Shown: positions 9,157 through 18,215, counted from the first letter of the stretch. The stretch is DNA of 49,385 nt from Gemmatimonadota bacterium (GCA_009841165.1 VXMI01000056.1:1-49385); one strand, 5' to 3'. Notes: a model not told the origin generated them from the sequence alone. Made by a program: numbers and translations.

Positions 9157-10371
9157 ATGAGAGCTTTGCGAATCGTGTTGGCCGGAGTGCTTGCGTTGTC
9201 TTTCGCCGCTTGCGGCACGGGCAGCGACACGGAGCCACAGCTGCGGTCGGAGGTTCGGGACAGCGCGGGGGTTACGATCGTCGAGAACGCGAGGCCCGCG
9301 ACGGGTTCGCGGCTCGGGTGGCGGGTCGGGGAGGCGCCGGCGGTGTCCATCGGAGCGCTGGCGGGGGCCGAGGTGTACCAGCTGTACGCGGTCGAGGATG
9401 CCGCGCGGCTTGCCGATGGGCGGATCGCGGTGGCCAACGGCGGAACCGGGGAAATCCGGTTGTTCTCGGCGAGCGGTGGCCACCTCGCGAGTTGGGGAGG
9501 GATCGGCGAGGGGCCTGGAGAGTTTGCGCAGTGGGATCCGGAGGCGGTCACCGAGTGGCCGGGCGACTCGATCGTGGCCGCCGAGTGGTGGCGCGGCCGG
9601 GTCGCGGTCTTCGACGCTGACGGCAACCCCGGCCGCACCGCCACGCTGGGCGAGGGGCGCTTCTCGTTCCTCGGGCGGATGCCGGGCGGCGGCATTCTCG
9701 CGAAGCCCGCTCTCACGGGCGGACTGCGATTCGGGGCAGACGGCTCGACCTTGCGGCGTCTGGAAGCCGAGTTCGCCCTGGTCACGCCCACCGGTGACAT
9801 TCATGCTTCCCTGGGCACGCAGCCCGGCGAGGAGTGGTACTTCTCGCCGGACAGTCCAAGCGGGCGTCCCCATCCCTTCGGCAGGTCGGTCCTGGCGACC
9901 ATCTGGGGCAACCTGGCCGTCGTTACCGCGAACGACACCTACGAGATCCGGGCTTACGACAACGACGGCGTTCTTGCGAGGATCGTCCGCCGCGACCACG
10001 AACTGCGGGCTCCGACACAGCCCGAACTGGACGCCTGGTTCATTGGTGCCTATGGGCAAAGGTCGGAGGACGAACAGGCACGCCTGCGCGCGCTTTTCGA
10101 AGGCATGACGCTGGTCGAGTTCTTCCCGGCGTTCTCCGCGTTGCATGCCGATCAGATGGGGTACCTCTGGGTGCAGGAATACAGGCGTCCGGAACAGGAC
10201 GAGAACATCTGGACCGTCTTCGGCGCGCACGGGCGTGTTCAGGGATTCGTGGACACACCGCCGGACCTCGAATTGTTCGAAATCGGCGCGGACTACATTC
10301 TCGGTACCACAACGGACGAACTCGGCGTGGAGCGCGTGCAACTGTGGCCGCTGGACCGGAGCCCGCGGTGA
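9157..10371 (+). CDS. 6-bladed beta-propeller lipoprotein
   Basis: The 404-residue product starts at ATG 9157 with GAGGA upstream. The lipoprotein signal ends in SFAAC. After RDSAGVTIVENA, typical of this Gemmatimonadota family, it has NHL/6-bladed-propeller strands (RLADGRIAVANGG, IRLFSASG, GEGPGEF). The function is unknown; such propellers usually bind ligands or proteins at the envelope. It lies 91 bases upstream of an ECF sigma factor and is paired with a second propeller lipoprotein at 12055, so it may belong to the same envelope-sensing unit. Confidence 0.85.
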   Translation: MRALRIVLAGVLALSFAACGTGSDTEPQLRSEVRDSAGVTIVENARPATGSRLGWRVGEAPAVSIGALAGAEVYQLYAVEDAARLADGRIAVANGGTGEIRLFSASGGHLASWGGIGEGPGEFAQWDPEAVTEWPGDSIVAAEWWRGRVAVFDADGNPGRTATLGEGRFSFLGRMPGGGILAKPALTGGLRFGADGSTLRRLEAEFALVTPTGDIHASLGTQPGEEWYFSPDSPSGRPHPFGRSVLATIWGNLAVVTANDTYEIRAYDNDGVLARIVRRDHELRAPTQPELDAWFIGAYGQRSEDEQARLRALFEGMTLVEFFPAFSALHADQMGYLWVQEYRRPEQDENIWTVFGAHGRVQGFVDTPPDLELFEIGADYILGTTTDELGVERVQLWPLDRSPR

Positions 10372-10462
10372 TGGCCCTCCCGGACAGGTAAACGCCGGTC
10401 CCGCCGGCGGCGTCTCACTCCACGACAACCACAAGCGAAGAGCAACCAGGACCGCGAGCGCC

Positions 10463-11050
10463 ATGCTCTCCGACCAAGAGATCTTGGAGTTGGCCGTCAG
10501 GGCCGGGAAAGGAGAACGCGAGGCGCTCGGAAGTCTGGCGGGTGCTCTCCGTCCCCTCATCTGCCGGTGGGCGCTGGTCATGACCGGCGACCACGACGAT
10601 GCGGAGGACATCGCGCAGGTCGTATTGACGAAAATGATGAGATCGATGCACCGCTTCGACGGCCGCTCCAAAGTGACGAGCTGGGTCTACCGGATCACGA
10701 GAAACGCCAGCCTGGATCACCAGCACGGGAGAAAGCGCGCCCTGAAGCTGGCCGACAAACTCGGGCGCCTGACCCAGGCGGATGCGCATCAAATCGAGGA
10801 TCCGCTGGACAGGATCGAGATGAAAAGAACGCTGCGACTGATTCGGACCCTTCTGCGGGAGCTGCCGATGCGGCAACGGGAAGTCTTCGATCTGGTGGAC
10901 CTGCAGGGAATGCAGCCGAAGGAGGCAGCCGACCTGCTGGAGATGCAGCCGGGCACGCTGCGGGTGCACCTGCTGCGAGCGCGGCGGAGGATGCGCCGGG
11001 AGATGCTGGCGCAGGGATACGGGAAAGGGGGGGATGATGGATCATCGTGA
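10463..11050 (+). CDS. ECF-type RNA polymerase sigma factor
   Basis: The product has 195 residues; ATG 10463 is taken, with an AGGA about 15 bases upstream, a weak site. Region sigma-2 covers about residues 25-90 (HDDAEDIAQVVLTKMM, then FDGRSKVTSWVYRITRN) and sigma-4 covers 120-183 (LRELPMRQREVFDLVDLQGM, then KEAADLLEMQPGTLRVHLLRARRRM, a helix-turn-helix). It should direct polymerase to a small regulon controlled by the anti-sigma candidate, whose start lies inside its 3' end (17-base overlap). The signal and target promoters are unknown; self-regulation of the cluster is likely for this family. Confidence 0.93.
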   Translation: MLSDQEILELAVRAGKGEREALGSLAGALRPLICRWALVMTGDHDDAEDIAQVVLTKMMRSMHRFDGRSKVTSWVYRITRNASLDHQHGRKRALKLADKLGRLTQADAHQIEDPLDRIEMKRTLRLIRTLLRELPMRQREVFDLVDLQGMQPKEAADLLEMQPGTLRVHLLRARRRMRREMLAQGYGKGGDDGSS

Positions 11051-11486
11051 TGACTGGCCGGACCGGCTCATGGAAGGGGACCTGGAGCCCGGCGAAAGCC
11101 TGGATGCCGGCGAGCGCGAGGCCGCAAAGCGGATCGCCCGCGACATGCGGAACATGAACGCCGTGCTGGCGGCGATGGCGGACCGGGCAAGTGAGCGCGT
11201 TCCCACGTTGATGAACGGGCTCGGCGCTCCCGCGCTTCGTCGGCCTGCGTGGAAGAGGTGGACCATGGCGCCATTGGCAGCCGCGGCCGCGGTTGCCGCG
11301 CTGATCCTCGTGCGCGGCCAGGGAGCCGACCAGGGCGGAGGACTCGAATCTTCCGCAGGCGCACCGCCGGCAACAAACATGATGGCCGAGTTGGACGTGG
11401 AGGCAGACAAGCCCTTCGTCGTCTTTCCTACATCCGATCCCGACATCGCCGTGGTATGGCTGCTCAACCCGAAGGAGAGCGACTGA
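11034..11486 (+). CDS. Putative membrane anti-sigma factor
   Basis: The 150-residue protein starts inside the sigma-factor gene. It has an acidic, helical cytoplasmic N-terminus (1-60), one membrane span near 78-94 (PLAAAAAVAALILV) and a short periplasmic tail ending VVWLLNPKESD. There is no zinc-binding HxxxCxxC motif, so it is not a classical ZAS-type factor. The role is inferred from gene order and single-pass topology. Its stop overlaps the start of the secretin-like gene (ATGA), which fits coupled expression. No known family was recognised with certainty. Confidence 0.75.
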   Translation: MMDHRDDWPDRLMEGDLEPGESLDAGEREAAKRIARDMRNMNAVLAAMADRASERVPTLMNGLGAPALRRPAWKRWTMAPLAAAAAVAALILVRGQGADQGGGLESSAGAPPATNMMAELDVEADKPFVVFPTSDPDIAVVWLLNPKESD

Positions 11487-12058
11487 TGATTGCGAGAGTG
11501 TGCAACACCGTTCCGGCCGTTTTCATGCTGCCACTTCTTCTGGGACCGCTGGCAGGGGTCGCCGGTGCTCAGGAAGAAACCGCAAAGGACTTCCAACCCG
11601 TGCGATTCCGTTTCTACCTTGTCCAGGCGGATGGCTTCACGGAGCAGGACCCCGAGATTGCGGACGTGGTCAACGAGTTGAGGAAGCTCTTCAACTTCCG
11701 GGGATATCGGCTCGTGTCCACGCCGGTAGTGAACACTGTCCTGGAATGGTCCGTGTCTGGTCGCTGGGAGGGCTTCGGAACCCAGAGGATCGTTGTGGGG
11801 GACTCGGAGACGCCATGGGAACTGAGCGTGGATGTCAGGTCGGCCCCCTCGTCGCCGACGATCCGTGTCGAAGTGACACTCACCAGCATCGTCCCCTGGA
11901 GCATCAGGGAAAACGCAAGGCGAGACCCCGTGGAAGTGTATCTCGAGGCTTCGGTCACCATCCGCGATGGTCAGACGGTCGTGCTGGGGTCGACTCGCAC
12001 CTCCGCCGAAGAGCCTGTGCTCATCCTGGTGCTGACCCCCGAGTTCGATCCGGCATGA
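11486..12058 (+). CDS. Small exported protein resembling a secretin (GspD/PilQ-type) domain
   Basis: The 190-residue product has a Sec signal (cleavage near VAGAQ, residue 29). The mature part begins with a possible small alpha/beta domain (RFRFYLVQADG, then EIADVVNELRKLFNFRGYRL). It ends with ASVTIRDGQTVVLGS and VLILVLTPEF (155-186), which resembles the closing strands of type II/III secretins (VxDGQTVVLGG and LLIFLTPxI). Full secretins exceed 400 residues, so this is at most a partial domain. It is coupled at both ends by 1-4-base overlaps, after the anti-sigma candidate and before a propeller lipoprotein. The secretin link rests on motif resemblance only. Confidence 0.8.
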   Translation: MIARVCNTVPAVFMLPLLLGPLAGVAGAQEETAKDFQPVRFRFYLVQADGFTEQDPEIADVVNELRKLFNFRGYRLVSTPVVNTVLEWSVSGRWEGFGTQRIVVGDSETPWELSVDVRSAPSSPTIRVEVTLTSIVPWSIRENARRDPVEVYLEASVTIRDGQTVVLGSTRTSAEEPVLILVLTPEFDPA

Positions 12059-13290
12059 TGGCCACGAAGTGGTTACGGACCCGGTTTGCACTGCTTGCGT
12101 GTGCATTGTCAGCCGCCTGCGCCCAACAGGACCCCGGCTCGCAGTCCGACAACCTCACCACCACCTTCGACACCGTCGGCGGCGTGGTCCACGCCACCAA
12201 CACCGGCACCCCGCCCGAATGGCGGCTCGCGCCCGTCGTCTCGATCGGGCCGAGGACGCTCACCGATGAAGGGGGTCCGGAGGAATTCGGATGGGTCACG
12301 GCGGTTGCATTGGGCCCGGACGGACACGTGTTCGTCGCCGATACCCGAAACCACGAAGTGCGGGTGTTCGGTCTGGACGGAGCGCACCAACGCACCTTCG
12401 GGCGGGAGGGCGAAGGGCCCGGCGAGTTCAGGAGCCTGTATTCACTGGCCTGGGTGGGAGACAGGCTGCTCACCTTCGACCCGCACCTGGGCCGCCTGGG
12501 GGGATTCACGGCCGAGGGCGAGTGGCTGGGCCAGAGGCGGACCGTGGCGGGGCTTAGCGGCTCGCCTGCCGACATTCGGCTGTACCCTGTCGGCGCGAAC
12601 GAGGTCTTTCGCTTCGCCTACGGACCGGAAAGGGGATCGCACTGGGTAGGTCACGACGGCGGCGGCGACACGGGCGACACCATACCCCGCCTGACAGTCG
12701 AGCCCGAGGAGCTCCCCGGCGGCGGCACTCCGATCATCTGCCAGTGGGGAGGGGGCATCATCAGCTTCTTCGAACACCCGTTCGGGACGCGGTTCGTGCA
12801 GCATCCGGGTGCCGGCGGGATCACATACGCCGCGTGGGGATACGACTACCGGGTTGTGGTAACGGAGCCGGGTGGGGACACCCTTCGGGTCATCCGGCGC
12901 ACACTGCCCGAAGAACCGATCTCCGACGAGGAATGGGCCGCCGGCAACGTGGAGTTCGACGAGTTCCGCAGAGAGACAAGCGATGCTGATTGCGACCGCC
13001 GCGGCTTCACGCGGCCGGATCGAAAGTCGTTCATCCAGCAGATCTTCGTGGCTCCCGACGGGAACCTGTGGGTCGAAGTGATCCGGAGCGCCGGCAACCG
13101 CTGGGAGTTCTTCGACACCGAGGGCCGGCTGCTCGGCAGCGTTCCCGTGGTTCCGCACAAGGATCGCACCGTCCCCGTCTTCCGTGGGGACTACCTCGCC
13201 ACGATCCGCCAGGACGAGCTCGATCTGGACCACGTGGATGTCTGGCGGCCGGAACGGGTAAAGGTTACCGAGGACGAGCCGATGCGGTGA
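12055..13290 (+). CDS. 6-bladed beta-propeller lipoprotein (second copy of cluster)
   Basis: The frame is open far upstream, but ATG 12055 overlaps the previous stop (ATGA) and starts a lipoprotein signal ending LSAAC, giving 411 residues. NHL-type strands are visible (VTAVALGPDGHVFVADT, EVRVFGLDGAHQRTFG, GEGPGEF). It shares the EGPGEF-type signature with the product at 9157, yet the two are clearly diverged. It is the last gene of the sigma-factor cluster and may be its envelope sensor or its output. Confidence 0.85.
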   Translation: MMATKWLRTRFALLACALSAACAQQDPGSQSDNLTTTFDTVGGVVHATNTGTPPEWRLAPVVSIGPRTLTDEGGPEEFGWVTAVALGPDGHVFVADTRNHEVRVFGLDGAHQRTFGREGEGPGEFRSLYSLAWVGDRLLTFDPHLGRLGGFTAEGEWLGQRRTVAGLSGSPADIRLYPVGANEVFRFAYGPERGSHWVGHDGGGDTGDTIPRLTVEPEELPGGGTPIICQWGGGIISFFEHPFGTRFVQHPGAGGITYAAWGYDYRVVVTEPGGDTLRVIRRTLPEEPISDEEWAAGNVEFDEFRRETSDADCDRRGFTRPDRKSFIQQIFVAPDGNLWVEVIRSAGNRWEFFDTEGRLLGSVPVVPHKDRTVPVFRGDYLATIRQDELDLDHVDVWRPERVKVTEDEPMR

Positions 13291-13638
13291 CCTCGGTCTC
13301 CGGTCGCCGCTGCAGAGGACGGGTGCAGAGGATGCAGCGGGGTGGGGCGCCTCGGACCCCGGATGCACAGATGATCGGTCGATGGTGGTCACAATCGGAG
13401 TTTGCACACTCCCAGACTTCCAGATCCCGCAAGAGTCCTACCTCCGTAACGCGAATATGCGACATGGGTGGCTAAAACGGCGACGGAACATAGACATATT
13501 CCGCCGAATGACGCAACTGCGGCCGCGACCCGGTCCCCGCAGCACCGTAGCGCCGCGCGCCGGACCAACTTGCGCCCCCGCTCCGCGCTCCCCATTCTGA
13601 CGGAAACATCAGGGCTTCTTGCAGAGGAACAGAGCGCC
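13291..13638. other. Intergenic region, no gene seen
   Basis: This 348-base gap lies between the second propeller lipoprotein and the PatB-like gene. The open frames crossing it are low-complexity continuations without a start signal or protein-like composition. I saw no convincing promoter hexamers, tRNA or terminator. It presumably holds the promoter of the gene at 13639. Confidence 0.5.
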
Positions 13639-15030
13639 ATGCACCAACGGGAACGCTTCAGCCGCAGACACTTCCTCAGGAACGCCGGAACCACTGCGGT
13701 CCTCGGCGCCGCAGGAGCTTCGAGCCTGGTTCGCCCGCGCAGCGCGGCAGCCCGGGACGGCATCGGGCACCCCAACGGAAACCCTGCCCGCCCCATCCCA
13801 CTCGCCCTCGACGACTACGACTTCGACGAGGTCTACGAGCGCAAGGGCACCGACAGCGTCCGCTGGGACCGCGCCGTCAACCAGTACGGCGACGGCATCG
13901 TCGCCGGCATGGGCGTCGCCGACATGGACTTTCGCGCGGCCCCCTGCGTAACGCGCGCGCTGGCGGAGCGATGTACGCACGAGAATTGGGGCTATATGCA
14001 CCGCCCCGATTCCTACGCCCAGGCAGTGGCCGAGTGGAACCACCGCCGCTACGGGCTGGACATCGATCCCTCCACGATCGTCTTCACCACCGGGGTTCAC
14101 CCGGGCATCATCGCGGCGCTGCACACCTTCTCTCCTCCCGGCACCCGCGTCCTCCTGCAGACTCCCACCTACTCCGGCTTCTACACCGACATCCGATTCA
14201 GCCGCACCGTCGCCGACGACAGCCCCATGCTCGTCGACGCCGATGGCCGCTACTCGATCGATTGGGACGACTTCGAACGCCGCGCGCGCCGCTGCAACAC
14301 CTTCATCCTCTGCAATCCGCAGAATCCCACCGGCAACTGCTGGTCCGCCGAGGACCTGACCCGGATGGGCGAGATCTGCCTGAGGCACCGCGTGATCGTC
14401 CTGGCCGACGAGATCCACTGCGACTTCGTCACCGCCGGCAATACCTACACACCCTTCGCCAGCCTCGACAAGGAGCTCGTCGACAACAGCCTCACCTTCA
14501 AGTCCGCGAGCAAGTCCTTCAGCCTGGCCGCGATGAAGGTCGCGTGGTACCACAGCACCAACCCCGACCTGCTCGCGCGCACCAGGCTCAACACGCGCGC
14601 CGACCTCAGCACGCTGGGCATGGTCGCCAGTCGTGCCGCGCTGAAGGAAGGCGAACCCTGGCTGGACGACCTGCTGTCCTACCTCGACGCCAACCACGAC
14701 TTCGCCGCGTCGTTCGTCCGAGACAACCTCCCGGGGATCACGCATCGCAAGGGACAGGGCACCTATCTCGCCTGGCTGAACGTGGCAGAGTTCGCGGACC
14801 GCATCGGGGCCGCCGGGACCGCCGAACGCGAGAGCGCCGAGGGCACCGACACAAGGACGCCCGAGCAGGTCGTGCAGCGATGGTTCGCCGAGCGCGCCGG
14901 CGTGTTCCTCAACCCGGGTTCGAGCTACGGCACGGGTGGAGGCGGATACATGCGCATGAACCTGGCCTCTCCGCGTGCTATTGTAGAGAGGGCAATGAAC
15001 AACATGGCCGCCGCGGTGGCCGAAGCATGA
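13639..15030 (+). CDS. Tat-exported PatB/MalY-type aminotransferase or C-S lyase
   Basis: ATG 13639 is preferred over the upstream frame extension, because AGAGGAA lies about 9 bases away and the product then opens with a Tat signal (SRRHFLRNAG, hydrophobic stretch, RSAAARD). The 463 residues follow fold-type I class I/II enzymes of the PatB/MalY branch: GVADMDF (92-98), NPQNPTGNCW (226-235), LADEIHCDF (255-263), and SASKSFSLAAMK with Lys292 as the probable PLP lysine. Relatives are cystathionine beta-lyases or aminotransferases, normally cytoplasmic. Its stop overlaps ATG 15027 of the TPR gene frame. The reaction is not assignable more closely. Confidence 0.92.
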   Translation: MHQRERFSRRHFLRNAGTTAVLGAAGASSLVRPRSAAARDGIGHPNGNPARPIPLALDDYDFDEVYERKGTDSVRWDRAVNQYGDGIVAGMGVADMDFRAAPCVTRALAERCTHENWGYMHRPDSYAQAVAEWNHRRYGLDIDPSTIVFTTGVHPGIIAALHTFSPPGTRVLLQTPTYSGFYTDIRFSRTVADDSPMLVDADGRYSIDWDDFERRARRCNTFILCNPQNPTGNCWSAEDLTRMGEICLRHRVIVLADEIHCDFVTAGNTYTPFASLDKELVDNSLTFKSASKSFSLAAMKVAWYHSTNPDLLARTRLNTRADLSTLGMVASRAALKEGEPWLDDLLSYLDANHDFAASFVRDNLPGITHRKGQGTYLAWLNVAEFADRIGAAGTAERESAEGTDTRTPEQVVQRWFAERAGVFLNPGSSYGTGGGGYMRMNLASPRAIVERAMNNMAAAVAEA

Positions 15031-15041
15031 GGAAGATCGCA

Positions 15042-16664
15042 ATGAAGAGAATCAGCACGACCGTAGCGACCACGGCGGCCGCAGCCGCCCTTGTCCTGGC
15101 TGCCTTCGTCGCACCGCCCGCGGCCCACGCGCAGTTCGACGAGGTCGGGGTCATCACCTTCCCGACCTCGGCGACCGGCGAGGCGCAGAACCACTTCCTG
15201 CGCGGCGTCGCGATCCTGCACAGCTTCGGCTGGAAGCAGGCGCGCGAGCAGTTCCACGCCGCCCAGGCGATCGACCCCGACTTCGCGCTGGCCTACTGGG
15301 GCGAGTCACTCGCCTACAACCATCCGCTGGTCACCAACATGGACCCGACCGAGCCGAGGAAGGCGCTTGAGCGACTAGCGCCGACCGCGGAGGAGCGGAT
15401 CGCCAAGGCGCCGACCGAGCGTGAGAAGGGGCTCATGCGCGCCGTCGAGATCCTGTGGGGCGACGGCGACCACACCCAGCGCCGCTTCGAGTACATGGAA
15501 GCGATGGGCGACCTGCACGAGATGTATCCCGAAGATCCCGAGATCGCGGCCTTCTACGCGCTGTCGCTTCTGGGCGTCAACCGGCTGAACGGCAACGTGA
15601 CCGAGCGCTACAACATCCGCGCCGGCACGATCGCGCTCAAGCTGCTGAACGACAACCCGGTCCACCCGGGCGCGGCCCACTACACCATCCACTCCTTCGA
15701 CCATCCGATCAACGCGCCGCTGGCGCTGGAAGCGGCCTACGCCTTCGCCGGCATCGCGCCGGCGGTGTCGCATGCACGCCACATGCCCACGCACATCTTC
15801 ATCCAGCACGGCATGTGGGACCTGGTGTCGGGGCACAACCAGTCCGCCTACGACGTTGCGGTCGAGCTCTGGGAGCCCGGTGACGCGCTCGGCGACGCGG
15901 TGCACTCGCTGGACTGGGGACAGTACGGCGACCTGCAGCGCGGCGACTACGAGAAGGCGCGCGTGTGGATCGAGCGGATCGAGGCCATGGTCGAACACGA
16001 GGGCTTCGAGGTCGGCGGAGCGCGAGGCGCGGCCGGAACGGCGCGGGCGCAGGGTGCCGTGCCGCTCCTGAAGTCGCGCTACACGGTCGAGACCGAGGAG
16101 TGGGACGTGCGGCCCGTGACCGACGAGATGCGCAGCGTCGAACTGCTCGCCACCGGCCTCAGCGCCGCGCGCACGGGCGACCAGGAGACGCTCGCAGCCG
16201 CCGAGAAGGCGCTCGCCGAGAAGTCCGAGGGCAGGGGCTACGACCACGTCATGCACATGCAGATCAGCGCGCTGCTGCACCACGGCATGGGCCACGCCGA
16301 CATGGCCACCGACTTCATGGACAAGGCCGTCGAGACCGTCGAGGCCATGGCGCCGCCGCGCGGCTCCGCCAACCCGGTCAAGCCCGTCCACGAGCTCTTC
16401 GGCGAACTGCTGCTCGAACTCGACCGCCCCGAGGACGCGGCCGAGATGTTCCAGACCTCGCTCCTTCGCATGGCCGGCCGGCCGCGCTCGCTCCTGGGTC
16501 TGGCCCGGGCGAACGCCGCGATGGGCAACACCATGGTCGCGCTCGAGAACTACCAGAAGGTGGCCGCGCTCTGGGAGGGCCGCAGCGGGATCGCCGGGCT
16601 CGACGAGGCGCGCGGGTTCGTGGACGAGCAGGCCGCAGGCGGAAGCGGGAGTTCGAGCCGGTAG
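15042..16664 (+). CDS. Exported tetratricopeptide-repeat protein
   Basis: ATG 15042 is preferred because GAGGAAG sits 6 bases upstream; ATG 15027, which overlaps the stop of the previous gene, is the alternative and adds five residues. The signal peptide ends PAAHAQ. The mature 500-odd residues are helical repeats (HFLRGVAILHSFGWKQAREQ, AIDPDFALAYWGESLAY, SLLGLARANAAMGNTMVALE) typical of TPRs, with a conserved HARHMPTHIFI segment in mid-protein. It is probably a periplasmic scaffold and is co-expressed with the PatB-like enzyme. The partner is unknown. Confidence 0.88.
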   Translation: MKRISTTVATTAAAAALVLAAFVAPPAAHAQFDEVGVITFPTSATGEAQNHFLRGVAILHSFGWKQAREQFHAAQAIDPDFALAYWGESLAYNHPLVTNMDPTEPRKALERLAPTAEERIAKAPTEREKGLMRAVEILWGDGDHTQRRFEYMEAMGDLHEMYPEDPEIAAFYALSLLGVNRLNGNVTERYNIRAGTIALKLLNDNPVHPGAAHYTIHSFDHPINAPLALEAAYAFAGIAPAVSHARHMPTHIFIQHGMWDLVSGHNQSAYDVAVELWEPGDALGDAVHSLDWGQYGDLQRGDYEKARVWIERIEAMVEHEGFEVGGARGAAGTARAQGAVPLLKSRYTVETEEWDVRPVTDEMRSVELLATGLSAARTGDQETLAAAEKALAEKSEGRGYDHVMHMQISALLHHGMGHADMATDFMDKAVETVEAMAPPRGSANPVKPVHELFGELLLELDRPEDAAEMFQTSLLRMAGRPRSLLGLARANAAMGNTMVALENYQKVAALWEGRSGIAGLDEARGFVDEQAAGGSGSSSR

Positions 16665-16751
16665 GCAGCCCGCAGGCCACGGACAACGTTCAGCGGCTGC
16701 CGGGGCCGGAGCACGGCCTCGGCGGCCGCTTTCCTGTGCCAAGTGACCATG

Positions 16752-16769
16752 CTAAACCAATTTGTTTAG
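16752..16769. terminator. AT-rich hairpin between convergent genes, possible bidirectional terminator
   Basis: CTAAAC (16752-16757) and GTTTAG (16764-16769) form a perfect 6-bp stem around a 6-base loop, extendable by a G-T and a T-A pair. It lies 7 bases after the YfcC-type stop codon and 88 bases after the TPR stop. The stem is AT-rich, so it would be a weak terminator; an operator is the other reading. Confidence 0.35.
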
Positions 16770-16775
16770 TATCGA

Positions 16776-18173
16776 CTACTGCAGCCCCACCCCCAACGCG
16801 ACCGCAATCGCGACCAGCCCCAGCGCCACCAGCCCCAGGTACAGCGGGACCACATGCCGGATCCAGTCCTCGTAGCGGACGCCGGCGGACGCCAGAATCG
16901 CCATCAGGGCGCCGTTCGTGGGCGTCAACAGTTCGCAGAGCCCCGCGCCGTACTGGTAGGCCAGCACGGTGACCTGGCGCGACATGCCGAGCAGGTCCGA
17001 GAGTGGCACCAGGAGCGGCATGGTCAGCACGGCCTGCCCGCTGACGCTCGGCACCGGCACGTGGATGGCGGTGTGGGCCGCCACCATCCCGAAACTCGAC
17101 GCCAACACGGGCAGCCCCTCCAGCGGCGTGAACATGGCGTGCACGATGGTGTCGACGATGCGTCCGTCCTGCAGCACCACGTAGATCGCGCGCGCGAACC
17201 CGATCAGCAGCCCCGCGTACGCCATCGAGCGGAAACCGCGCACATACGCCTCGGCCGTGCCGCCGATCTTCATCCCGGACAGCAGGCCCACGATCACGCC
17301 CATGATGAAGAACGCGGCCGACAGTTCGTTGAACCCCCAATGCCACAGCATCATCCCCACGACGACCATCCCGAAGGTCGCGAGCACGAGCGCGAAGATG
17401 CCCAGATCCGACGCCCGCACGCCTTCGCCGCCGGGACCGTGCCCGCCCCCTGAGCCGCCGTCGACGCCAGCCGCACCGTCGTCCGCACGCCTGCCCGACC
17501 CCCGCGTGCGCCGCGCATAGCGCATGGTCATGGCGATCCAGAACGCCAGCGCAATCGCCAGGAACACGATCCGGAACCCCGCCCCCGACATCAGCGGCAG
17601 TTCCGCCAGACGCTGGGCGATCGACACCTGGAATGGATTGATGGGACTGAAGGCCGACCCGACGAACGCGGCCCCCGCACTCATCGCGACCGCCACCATC
17701 GGAGTAAAGCCGAGCCTGCGGGTGAGGATCAGCAGGACGGGGATCAGCGGAATGATCTCTTCCTGCATGTTCTCGACGACTCCCCCGGTCGCGAAGAACA
17801 GCGACACCACCGGGATCACGAGGAGATCCCGGCCGCCCAGCGACCGTATCAGCGAGGTGACCCCGCGCTTCAGGGCCCCGGTCTCGTCGACCACCGTGAA
17901 CGCGCCGCCGATGAGAAAGACCAGGAAGATCACCTCGGCCGCGTCGGCCATCCCACGCGGCAGCGCGACGATCGCCTCGAAGAAGCTGACCGGGCTCGGC
18001 TCGACCTCGTGGTAGGTGCCCGCCACCACCACGCTGCGCCCCGTCGCCTCATCGTCGCGCCGCTCGTACTCGCCCGCCGGAAGGAGGTGGCTCCCCACCG
18101 CCGCGAGGATCACGCACGCGGGCAGCTGGACTAGCGGGTGCGGATCCGTCACGGGCCGCTTGCGGGCCGTCAA
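16776..18173 (-). CDS. YfcC/DcuC-family membrane transporter
   Basis: The 465-residue product has about 11-12 hydrophobic spans. It shows the YfcC-type opening (LLPAGEYERR, near residues 30-39) and the family segments VVENMQEEIIPLIPVLLIL and GSAFSPINPFQVSIAQ, followed by a second half with a GQAVLTMPLLVPLSDLLG helix pair. Relatives are C4-dicarboxylate or amino-acid/peptide carriers. The start is uncertain: TTG 18173 is the longest, and GTG a few codons later (MTDPHPLV) is also possible; neither has a good ribosome-binding site. It lies 42 bases after an Ig-repeat gene and may import products of the peptidases nearby. Confidence 0.9.
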   Translation of the reverse strand: MTARKRPVTDPHPLVQLPACVILAAVGSHLLPAGEYERRDDEATGRSVVVAGTYHEVEPSPVSFFEAIVALPRGMADAAEVIFLVFLIGGAFTVVDETGALKRGVTSLIRSLGGRDLLVIPVVSLFFATGGVVENMQEEIIPLIPVLLILTRRLGFTPMVAVAMSAGAAFVGSAFSPINPFQVSIAQRLAELPLMSGAGFRIVFLAIALAFWIAMTMRYARRTRGSGRRADDGAAGVDGGSGGGHGPGGEGVRASDLGIFALVLATFGMVVVGMMLWHWGFNELSAAFFIMGVIVGLLSGMKIGGTAEAYVRGFRSMAYAGLLIGFARAIYVVLQDGRIVDTIVHAMFTPLEGLPVLASSFGMVAAHTAIHVPVPSVSGQAVLTMPLLVPLSDLLGMSRQVTVLAYQYGAGLCELLTPTNGALMAILASAGVRYEDWIRHVVPLYLGLVALGLVAIAVALGVGLQ

Positions 18174-18215
18174 GGCGGTGGGGTGGGGCGGGGGGCGGTC
18201 ACGGTGTGGGTCGGC

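Noticed and set aside
9018..9800. N-terminal extension of the CocE-type hydrolase
   Set aside because: The extra sequence is low-complexity, overlaps the divergent lipoprotein gene, and the internal ATG has a good ribosome-binding site and signal peptide.
8965..10671. Minus-strand open frame of 568 codons opposite the propeller lipoprotein
   Set aside because: It is antisense to a lipoprotein with a lipobox and propeller motifs, and has no domain of its own.
13971..15026. N-terminal extension of the TPR protein into the PatB-like gene
   Set aside because: It is the shadow frame of the PLP enzyme; a signal peptide with a good site begins at 15042.
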